The position numbers and the translations under genes were made by a program. Source: Pezizomycotina sp. ARF18 (taxonomy: Eukaryota > Ascomycota). From it: a DNA stretch of 64,000 nucleotides. Below, piece after piece: positions 47,760 through 57,991 of the stretch; position 1 is the stretch's first letter, and each line of letters opens with the position of its first letter. The DNA lies in contig AZLU01000022.1 in the NCBI GenBank assembly GCA_002224055.1, forward strand, positions 186,001 to 250,000, read 5' to 3'. The notes under the pieces were generated by a model. It was given only the letters and a program-made list of their open reading frames with translations, did not search any database and had not been told where the DNA came from.

Positions 47760-50700
47760 AGGTGCTATAGAAGAACAAAAATGTCAGCAAACTTGAAGCG
47801 CGATATAAATGAAGAAGCTAAATGATTGATAGAAAAAATACTTTTGATCTCAGTTGATTTGGTATGGATTGTTTTGGCAAATTGCCATTTTGTTTGGTTG
47901 ATTGCCATGGTGGGGGAGGGTTTGGCAAATTGCCATATTTACTTTGGTGATATGCCCAAGGCTTCCAGAATTCCGCGGCTGGCACGCCTATGGGTGCGCT
48001 CCCAGTTGGGCGTCAGCGACTTTTCCGGTGCCTCACGAAGGTCTTCATGATCCTGTGATGCCGAGTCGGCTATCTAGAGTTGGACCAATGGCGGCAATCC
48101 TTGGGGGCGGGATAGCTGTACCCGTTTTCTTCTTGGGACTGCAATCATCGGGATGCTAGAGCAGGTCCTTGGTTCGGCAGATAGGGGAAGCTTCTCCGTG
48201 GAGACGTGTTGTTCTGGGCCATCGCCGTGAAAGGGATGGAATGCACTTGTATTGTCGGGAAAATTGGCCGGCGCAGGAATTCTGCTCTTTCAGCTGCGTC
48301 TTCTCCGTAACCTGCTGCTCCAGGTTCTTGATATGCTGCTCTTACGAGCCTTGAAAGCTCCCCGCTGCCACCATTCCTTTCCTACCGCGTCAATACGCCT
48401 TTCCGGCGTGGAGAGAGCGCGCTTCTGCGGGGTCTGAAGAGCCTAAAGCTACTGCCTATAAATCCGAAACATATGAAACTGTTAGATTTGAGAACCACCA
48501 ATAAAATTGAATTCGCTGGGTAGATTTTGAACTTACGTTGATTACAGTTTGATGCAATGGCGGCGCTTCTCTTCCCTAAGTGGGGGTGCCATATGAATTC
48601 GCCTGTGGATTATCAAGACGGATGTTGACGTTTTCGGAATTATTCAAAGGAACGGGACGGGAGTACTGGCTTGGGCGCTGGGCCTCCGCCATTTGAACCG
48701 CTGTAGAGCGGAACTAGCCGGGAAGGCAGCGGTCGGCTTCTTGTGACTTGGCAAGCGTTCTTGAGCGCGAGCAACCGGATAATTTTTCGGTAAGTCATGA
48801 TGGGGCGGGCGGATGTGTTCTCCCTCCCTCCCCAAGTCACCGATAAATATGGAGTGCTTATGACCACGGTTGACTGGGGAGGGAGGAGTTTGGGGGGGGG
48901 GGGGGGGTCCCCGGTCACCAAAAAATATGGAATACTCAGGACCACTGTGACTGGGAGCCCCCAAGAGATAGAGGCATCGTCGTTGGAGATATTGGCCGCA
49001 TGCTCGTGAAGCGGGTACCTGGAACTCTTAATAGTGAGTCCTCAGTGTTGGGGGCCGTTGGGGGAGGCGGGGGCGGGCAACCCTTTCAACTTGGTGCTGA
49101 ACGGATGATTCTCCTGAGGCCGAGCGAAAGAAAACGGGAAATCTGTCACTTGCCCGAGCCTATCGGTGGTTGCCCAGCAGTTATGACATGGCCAAGGGGT
49201 GAGGGTGAGGGGGCGATAAGGCGGACGTTGCGGCTAAAGCGGGTGGATTCTCTCTATTATGGGCTAAAACTTCTCTGCTTGCAGTCTGAAACATCGTGCT
49301 GCTTGCCAGAGATGCCTTGGGCAAGCATCTCTGGCAGAGATGCACCCCAATAAACGTGCCCAGCAATTCCAACAATTCCAACAGCGCCGTTTAGAACCGT
49401 GGACCTTCTGTCGCAGCTCAGCTTTTGCTCCCAGCTGGGAGTCATCGGCTCCCCGAGGGCTTGCCGAAGCGCTTCGCGGCGGCGGTGCCTCGAAGTAGCT
49501 CTGGCAGTGGGGCATACCAGTGCTCTTAGAGGCACTTGCCCAAGGCGCCTCTGGATGGGATCCACCACCCCCGGAAGGAGTGCTGTCCACCAGCTCCTCC
49601 GGGGGATGCACGGTTGAAATCGAGACTGGAATAGCGAAGGTGGGGTTGCCAGCATCCCCGGGGATTGCCCGGGTGCCTCAACCCCGGGGGATGCACTAGG
49701 GAAACCGCGGTTGGAAGGCCCACAGAATCGGTCTTAGAGTGTTCCGAACGTGGTATGGGGCGATTCCCGCGGCCCCCAGAGGAGCGGCTGTCCAACAGCT
49801 CCCCAGGATGAGGAAATCGTGACTGGAATAATGACCCGAGATGGGATTGTGCCCAGCTCCCCCCGGGATCGGCTCGTCCTTTCAACAACGTCGCACGGGG
49901 TTTGCACGAGGGAATCGTAATTCAAAGAACGTCTCATCGCGTGCGCGTAGTCATGCTCTGGACGTTTTCTTTGTTGGGCACGCTAGCTCCTAGCGACCAC
50001 ATCCGACCTGGGTCTGCTCAAGCCCGCTCCGTAAACCCATTCTCCTGTAAGGAAAATGAAGAAAGAAAGAGACTCTGGGATTTCTACGCCTGCTAAAGAA
50101 GAAACAAAAAACTATTAGCTTCACGATCACTAAGCTAGAAAGAATACGGTAGAGAAACTAGGAACTTTCAATAAGAAGAACGAAGATGAAACTCACCGTA
50201 AGCGGTGCGCGATGAGACGCTGCACCTCCCTCTGGTTGTCCGGGGCTGTGTTCTGCGTGTCTAGAAATCAAGGCCGTGTGAACTGAAAACCGTGAAACAA
50301 ACGTTAGGATACTCGTGCGATCTACAAAGCCGTAATATGAACAAGTGAATAAGACTGGAACAACGTTCCAAAATATTTGAATACTTACTGGGAGGGGTCC
50401 TTGGGAAGAGGGAAAGGGGCCAAGCTTGCGTGATTCGTTTTGTCGTCCAAGCTCTCCCAAAGCTCGTTCTGAGCACTCATCATCTCGTCGAGGCGTTTTC
50501 GACAAGCCTGAGCGGGTCCCAATGGGCCACAAGCATCATTCCCGATGCTTGCCCAGCGGACAGGTCTCGCGGGAGAGGGTGGAGCGTTCAAGAGGTGACA
50601 GGTGGTTTGGAGGAGACTTGTTGCGGCTGAGTCTCTTCTAGTTTACTAAACACGAACGTAAAAGTACGCCTTGGCGGCTCTGGGATCGTCTTGACGGCTG

Positions 50701-53700
50701 CAGTCGGCTTTCCTTACTGCGAGCCTTTACGTTGAAGGTGCGGCGGAAGGTAGCCGTCCTCCTGGTAGACTCCCGTCTACCGATGTGACACATCAGAGTC
50801 TACAATATTGTGTATAATACTTCATTAGTCCATGAAACATTTCAATATACAAAAAATTTAGGAAATTCCATTAAGAAACAAAGGAGGTTTAAGGAGGGCA
50901 GACTTACGACGATTCGGCGGAACAGCTTGGGTGCCTGGAATCTTCTTGTCAGACTTGTTCTCCTTCGCGGGGGTGGATTTGGGCTTCTTCGCCCTTTGCG
51001 GCTTCTTCTAACCAGCTGGCTCCGGCTCCAGGTGGTGCACCATGGGTGGAGGGTTAGTGCTTCCGGTGGGATGTGCGTCGAGAGGTACTCGTGCAGGAGT
51101 TGTGTCCAAGGGCATGCGGGAAGTGAAGTTCGGGCGGCGATAAGATGTCTCTCTACCGGTGCTATTCGTTTGGCGGGCCCAAGAAGAGCAAGGCGCTTTG
51201 GCAAGACCATATTATTATCCTCTTGCTTTTCAAGTTCCAGAAACTGTTAGCATGCTTTCGTAGGAACATTCTCAACTTCTTAGTTAGATATAAGTGACTC
51301 AGGCACATCCAGTAAACCAACTGGAACCCGGGCTACTCAAGATTTGACTTACCAGTAGAGTCCACCGCGGCAGGTGGTTCTGCCCGAGAGTGGGCGGGGT
51401 GGATTGTCCAGCACAGCCTTAAGCTGTTTCCTCTCCTCGTCACTGCCAGCAGTAGGGCTGCCCACGCCTTGCCACCCCATGAAGATCCATCTAGAGCCTG
51501 GTTAGCCTCATTGACTATATCAAAAATTAAAACCCAGTAGGAAAATAGTAATTATGCGTAAAAAAAATGGGGGAAAACTTACGGACTCCATCAAGCTAAG
51601 AGAAACATCTTTAGAACCGACAGAGCGATTATTGAGGTCGCGCGGGGCGTCAACAATTGTCGCACTTCTCGATGCGCGACCGTTGTGTTTCAAGCGGTAG
51701 TCGTAGCAGAGCCAGATTTCCAACTGCTCGGCTCATGAGGCCCTTAGGCAGTTCGCTAAAGGACATGTGGCGTATCCGCGCATGCACTCGTGGGCGTCGG
51801 GCTTTTAAAGCCGGGACTACGCAAGCGAAGACAATTGGCAAAGCGGGCGGGTGATGCCTGCTAAACCCAGCGGGACTGGCAATGCCCAATGAAACCAACG
51901 GAACCTTACACAAACCCAGACTGTTAGCAACAATACATAACGTGTCAAAAGCACAAGAACCTAAAATTTTCTACCTCAATAAGTTGTTCAGCTACGTTCA
52001 GCGCACCCGAACTGAAAAGGCGCAAACGCTGACGTCCCAGATGTCATCGGCTTCTCTTTCTCCAGCCCAAGGCGTGATTCTTCAAGGATCTCATCAATGG
52101 AACTCCATCCGTTCTTAGGACTGATTGATGCTCCTCTTGAATTTTTTTCCGCGTCTTCCGTTGCTTCCATGTTTTAAGACAGAAGCTTTGGAAGGGTGGG
52201 CTTTAGAAGGCACTCGGGAAAAGCTCTAAAGCTTATTGAGAGGACGCGCCTGGAGACTTCTCGACCCGAGTAGGAGTAGTATTTCCAGCGACTGCGGTTA
52301 TAGCATGCATCTACACTCGACCTCTTCCAATCGGCATGGGTAGGCCGCCGCTGTTGGAACCCGGCAAAGTGCGTCAGTAGTGGCGCCTGGGGGTAGGCGA
52401 GTGAGCCCTCAGCTGCCGCGACGCGGCGTGACCGCTCCCGACGGACTCGTCTCCGGGTTTGGTCCTGCAACTTTCCTGTGACGCTGTGAAGCCGGCACCA
52501 TCCTTTCGTGGCTTCAGTATTGAGGCCGGATTGTTTTAGTCTCATATTGAAATTAAAACATCAAACTAGCGAGTGAATTTCTGGGAAACATTCGTAAAGG
52601 GAGAGAAAATACTCACAGGCCAGACCAATCTTGAAGGCCTCGTTGTGCCAAGGTTCCCCACTAGTCTGAACAAAGAGACAGAGTAAAAGACTGTGGAAAG
52701 AATTCCGTACCCCCGCCCCTCAGGCTGAATTGAGGGCGGGCACGAAACGTTGTGAAGTCGCCCAGGGATTCTTCGCGGCCAGTCGCTGGGTCGAACCACA
52801 TCTGGTGGACCAAATCTTGAGGCTAGACCGGGCCTCATAACTGTCAGTCTAATTTTAGACAGTAAGTCATTAGCCCTAGCACCGTACATGTCAAATTACA
52901 AAAATCGTAGAAGATTCAGATAAAACTTTCCAAGACGGGTAAGGGGAGAAGCCACCGTTGAATCAAGGCAGCCCGTATCTGTAACAGGCGCCCGAAATAC
53001 GGGCCTGTATCAAGCTGTACTGCCGGGGCGGCCAGTACCAGAAGTTGTTCTTGCTTTCATGGAAAACCGTATGTAGTTGGTATACAGGATCTTGCACCTT
53101 ATATAGAGATCACAAATGCCATTAGTAACCAAGCTTCAAGTAAAAGATGTGAAATTACTTGCAAAATTGGAAAAAAGGTAACCTACATGTGGGCAAAGAG
53201 GAGAGGAGGGGGGGGGGGGCGGACACTCCTGCCTCGACCTGTTGCGAGCCAGATCGAGCAGCAGATCGCCGCCGGTGTAGTTCTCGATGGGGTGGAGCTT
53301 CTAACCAGTCAAAGTTAATGACTGGGGAGTCTAGGGGGGGTGCGAGTTTGCCGGCAACCGGGTCAAATACGCCGGAATGCGTCAGAACTAGAGTAGCTAG
53401 CATTCTGTACGTATTCGGGTTGAGGGGGCGGGGCTGGCTTTGGAAAGCCTGTGCCGTGATCTGGGGCCGTGAAGATTTCCAAAATAGCTGCGCAAAGGAG
53501 GGCACCAGATGGCGGAGCAAAGTAGGACATTCAAATTCCTGTACTAAGTAATCGAGGATTAGCACTCGGAACTAGAGAGAAAATAGACTAGAAGATAGCA
53601 GTTATTCCTCTGGAAAGAAACGGAGACAGAAGTTGAGTAGAGGATTGTCATATTATAACAATCAAACATTTACGGTTGGTTCACTCATTTCTGCTTTTTT

Positions 53701-55790
53701 CCCCCGGATTACTTTTTTTTTATTCTTCAAAAGGCGTCAGAGATCAGGCGTAGACGCTGCACGCCACGTTTATGGCATCCTCAACTGGATCGCAATCCTA
53801 TTGAAATTCAGCCAAGGATACATTTGTAAAGGAGGGAAAAATACTACAGTGGCTAAAGATTGTGACAGACAAGTCTGCAGCAAAGGCGCTAGAAGGCGCC
53901 AGTGACGAGGGGGCGGAGCGGAAACGACCGAAGCGCGTTCCCTATACTGAGATCGTATTACAATTAGCATTCAAACATGGAGAAAGTTTGACGAGGACTG
54001 GTAGAATGGGTACAGAAAATACCGACATTTGCTTGGATACCCGGTTCTCAGGTACAGGTCAAGGGAGGAGAGCTCTATGCAATGTTATGGCTATGAGAAT
54101 TACTATGCAGGTTGTGGCTGCGAGTGGAGCAGGTTGCTCTGATAATTAACAAGCCAAGCAGGAGTACGATAAAGCTCCTCTAGGCCAGTGGGGCTGAAGT
54201 AGACTTGAGCAAGTACGCCGGGAGCCGCCAGACCCTTCTGACGACCCTGACGTACTTGCTGTAGATAAAGTAGCCCGGGGGTGGGGTTGCTGAGCCACGG
54301 CAGGCTGGCTGCTGGATCCGGGCGAAGCGCTGAACCATAGCAAACTGGTCAGCATTCTGTTTCCGCTGATGTTGGCAATCAGCTATCTTCATACGCTCAG
54401 TAAGAGCAGTGGTTCTGAAAGAAATTACAATACGTCAGCATCTATATTCACTATGAAATTCAATCAAAAATCACTAAAATGGAAAAAAAGCCAAAATAGA
54501 TAGAATGTGAATCGCGATGATCTTACCAGCTGGGTGGTGCGTACGCAGAACATACAACGGGATCGTAGGCTGCCTGTACTCGAGGTTATAATAAACTTAG
54601 CATCTGAACCCGAAAGAAGCACTTGAGACTGAATATCTGTGAAAAGGTGAGAAGCAAAGGTACTAACCATGGGGTGAGGAGCCTGCCAGCGGGCATGCAA
54701 CTGAGCAAATACGCCGGATCCGTCAGATCCCCCTGGTCTGACGAATCCCGATGTATTTACTTGGGGGTAGTGAAAAAGGGACATGTAAAAGCACACATCT
54801 GACTCTCAAAATCCGGGGAAGTTGAGTGAATGAAAGACAGCTACAGAGAACGGAATAAACATAGGAAAGGCTGAGTGTGGGATATTTGGCATTTGAATAA
54901 GATGATGTAAAGGACTATATAAAGGAACAAGAAAGAATATACGAACTAAGATTTTGAGCTTGCCACGCGGGCAAGCTGACTTGAGTAAATATGCAGGATC
55001 CGCCAGATCACCCCTGATCTGACGGATCCTGCGCACTTACTGTGGGGGACAAGGGTGTAACTCGGGTCGAATTTCAGCTTGACAAGCGAGTAAGCAGACT
55101 TGAGCAAGTACCCGGAATCCGCCAGACCCCTTGATCTTGACGTTCCAGACTACTTTCCATGGGCGGGTGTAACTTTGGGATGGGGGAGGGTCTCTAAAGA
55201 AACAACACATCGTCAGTATCCAATTTTCGAAAAGAACAATTGAGACCAAACACTTTGTAAGAAAAGTGTAAAGGAAACATACCAACAGTGAGATGTTGAC
55301 CTGGCACAGGGCAAAAGCAGGCTTTAGCAAGTATACGCCGGGATCCGCCAGATCCCCCCTGATTTGACGGACCCCGACGTACTCACTATGGGATTGTGAG
55401 AGGGGCGGCCTATACTCAAATCACAACATCGTCAGTATCTATCTTTTGAAAGATGTAGGTAAACCTTTTACAAAAGGCAAAGAAGGAAGCAAACTAACTG
55501 TGAATATGGATAACTTACCAAAAGAGCGAAGAGTAGTGTAAACGGGACCGAGTCGCCGACAAATAGCAACGCAAAGGAGTGTGCCAGAAGGCTTCAAGGG
55601 GACAGGAGTGGAGGTAGCATCCTCCAGTGGAGCCGTGCTGTACAGACATCACCAACCTCGTCAGTATGCAATACCTATGCAAACGCATGAAGAAAAGAGA
55701 AAAAGGATGGGCAAACCTACCTCTTCGTCTTCGATAATAGCGTTCAAGCTTGTGAAAGCTTGTATTAGGCTATGACTAGTCCATCTAGGC
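47760..55790 (-). CDS. Intron-rich, proline-rich gene, unrecognised, frame-disrupted
   Basis: Minus-strand splice signals occur along ~8 kb. Well-formed introns are 55,638-55,720 (GTAGGT, TACTGAC, TACAG), 55,410-55,518 (GTAAGT, TACTGAC, TATAG) and 55,194-55,282 (GTATGT, TACTGAC, TTTAG). Others have donors near 54,527, 52,617, 51,580, 50,904, 50,389 and 50,194. Exon pieces read LIQAFTSLNAIIEDEE (55.74 kb), ERMKIADCQHQRKQNADQFA (54.38 kb), NTYRMLATLVLTHSGVFDPV (53.4 kb), TSGEPWHNEAFKIGLA (52.63 kb), PAKENKSDKKIPGTQAVPPN (50.93 kb), RKRLDEMMSAQNELWESLDD (50.45 kb) and TAPDNQREVQRLIAHRLR (50.21 kb). The 48.6-49.9 kb part is Pro/Ser/Gly-rich. Stops and frame changes interrupt some exons. No domain is recognised, and it may be two genes. 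The 5' part holds hairpin repeats listed separately. Confidence 0.5.
47875..47935. repeat. Pair of TGGCAA-A-TTGCCA palindromes
   Basis: Two identical 13-bp interrupted palindromes (47,875-47,887 and 47,923-47,935) lie 48 bp apart, each preceded by T-rich sequence. They could be a paired protein-binding site or repeat debris. Confidence 0.55.
48836..48995. repeat. Two-copy ~78-bp direct repeat around a G16 run
   Basis: GTCACCGATAAATATGGAGT at 48,836 and GTCACCAAAAAATATGGAAT at 48,914 open two copies that both continue into a GACCAC...TGACTGGG stretch. A 16-base G run (48,892-48,907) lies between them. Confidence 0.7.
49304..49336. repeat. Perfect 12-bp inverted repeat, 9-nt loop
   Basis: TGCCAGAGATGC (49,304-49,315) and GCATCTCTGGCA (49,325-49,336) are exact reverse complements separated by CTTGGGCAA. 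It lies in the Pro-rich part of the intron-rich minus-strand locus. Confidence 0.8.
54180..55386 (-). repeat. Five hairpin repeats with intron-like ends
   Basis: Five ~80-86 bp copies lie at 55,301-55,386, 55,078-55,158, 54,959-55,040, 54,682-54,761 and 54,180-54,259. On the minus strand they start GTRAGTAC-like (GTGAGTACG, GTAAGTGCG, GTAAATACA; one GC-type GCAAGTACG). They continue as a long imperfect hairpin with CCGTCAGATC and GATCTGGCGG arms, then CTTGCTCAAGTC. At least three end in AG (CCAG, CAAG or CAG). Size, ends and strong secondary structure resemble introner-like elements. They alternate with ordinary introns. Confidence 0.65.
55283..55300 (-). other. Candidate 18-nt microexon
   Basis: It lies between the CCAG end of a hairpin intron (55,301) and a GTATGT donor (55,282) on the minus strand. 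Its length is six codons. Confidence 0.4.
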
Positions 55791-57991
55791 TTTATACATC
55801 AAGGGGAACATATGTACTAGCTGTCATACCAACCCATCCAGGTTTGCTTTACTTTGTTGATGCTCGGCGTTGGTTGATAAAATCTGAAAGATGGTTCTTC
55901 TCGCGCGCAACGTTCCATTATATAGTTATTCCGCGAGCGTGCGGTTTGTGCATAGCGATCAATACTTTTTATTTATTTTTATTTTAATAGCTTCACTTGG
56001 CAGGAGCCCTGGACAGGAGAGCTCACGTGGAAGGGGAATAAAGGAGGGTCTACTTCGGTAACGTTTGCCATGTGCGGTTGATTATCGCGGGTTTACGTAA
56101 TTGAGTATCGTGGGTTTACGTAAGTTGTGGGTTTTTGTCAACGTTCACGATACCGCCGCACGGCGTTTTGGTTGGAAAAGCGTGTCTGGGACCAATCTCT
56201 TACTGACTTCAACATTCTTTCACCTCCAGAGGGTCTTCAGAGGTTAGATCTTGGTCCAGTCATCATTGCTACTAGGATTTGATCTATTTGACGTATACAG
56301 GACATCAACACACGCACGCGCACACGCACACGCACAGCATCTTATTATTTCCGCAACCATCCTTTCAATTGCTACTAAGTACATATCAACTCCCTCTTCT
56401 CATTCTTTCGTTTCCAGAGAAATTGCCCTAGCTGAATAGAACATCTCAGAGCCTTTGACCAGACTTTCTAGCAAGAGATGCAAAGTATACATACGTTTTA
56501 CCGCCACAGTTCGATGTACTAGACCCCAACATCATCAGCGGTCTTCAACTAACAATCTACTCTTTTTCTCGTGTAAAAAGCCGCCAAAGGTCCATTATTC
56601 AAGGGGTTACAGGACGACGCGTGACGGAAAAAAACTGATATTAGAAGTACAAAGTTCTCGACAAATACCCCTCTAGAGTAGGTGTTGGACACTCTCCATC
56701 GTTCGTGGTCCTCAGCATTTCAAACACCTTGCAAAAGCATCTCTTTTACCCCCTTCGTCTTCACCGGTCAAAGGAAAAATAAACGAGAACGTTTCGTAGC
56801 ATGCGAAGAGCTCGTTGTTTTGCAAATTGAAAGTCCCTATAAATAAGTAGATACTACAACGAGCTGAAGAGCCCTGTATATTTATGTCCTACACTAGCTA
56901 CTCCAGTAGCTTTTTTACAGATGGGCTTTTCTATCACGTATCCAATATAATACGAGCTAAACTAGATCCTCTCGCCGTGCCAATTTCTTGCTCTAGCTCC
57001 CATGCCTTTTTCCTCAGCTTCCGCAATCAGAAATATGTTAGATGCACTTAAATTTTACAATAGGTATACCCCTCCTCAAACCAAGCAGACGAACCTCGTC
57101 TTACCAATCTCCAGGTTCCTGTTAAAAAATAATAAAGACACCAGCTTAAAATAGCCTACAATCAATTTTTTCAGCAATATCTCATTTAGCATATCTAAGT
57201 TATCGAATCCAACAAACAGAAACACCAAAAAACGCCGTTCGATAAAACGGTGTAGACATTCGACGTCGTTAGCTTCTCTTAGCGTCCACTGTTCCCAAAA
57301 AGGTACTAGACAACCGCTAAACAAACGCCCTCAAAAGACAGCTAGGAACACCTAAACCCTCCCGAACACTTCATTCTCAAGAACCACATGAGCAAAAGAT
57401 TCCAAGAAAAAATTTTTTTTACAGAAAGACCTAATTTCACGCTGCGATAAGTACTTCGTATGTATTATATTCATTAAAAATTCACGTATTGAATCTGCCA
57501 TTGGAGCGCGCGGAATTTTGAACTATCAGGGAAAAAAAGAGCTTCAACGAGTATACTACTATCGGAAGATTCAAGCCATGCTTTGCTCGAGTGGGCGATA
57601 GGCCTGTACAATAAAGAATCAAATGCTAAACCTTTCTCGGGGCAGTCAAACACTCTACTAACGAGGAGTTACTACCTTCGTAGCTTTCGGTCACATGGGG
57701 AATATCCCTGTTTATAGATACCATTCACCGTACTGCGGTCGAGTGAACTACCATTCAATCGAATAATATCCATTACATTTAAAACCCAAAGTTCCCTGCA
57801 ACTAGAACAAATCCAATATGAATAGCTCAATATCTCAAATATCTTACAAAGAAAAGTTACCCAAATAATTACACGAAAAAGAAAGAAATAGCAGCACAAA
57901 GTCGGTGTGAAAACGAAAAGTAAAAACAAAAGGACCCCGATTGTTCATCTATAAACAAAAAACAAAAGCACAAAGAAGCAAAAGAAAAAGG
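55791..57991. other. Intergenic, no gene seen
   Basis: About 2.2 kb of AT-rich DNA with an alternating CACACGCACGCG-type purine-pyrimidine tract near 56,312-56,336. Probably flanks of the two minus-strand genes; nothing coding is supported. Confidence 0.45.
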
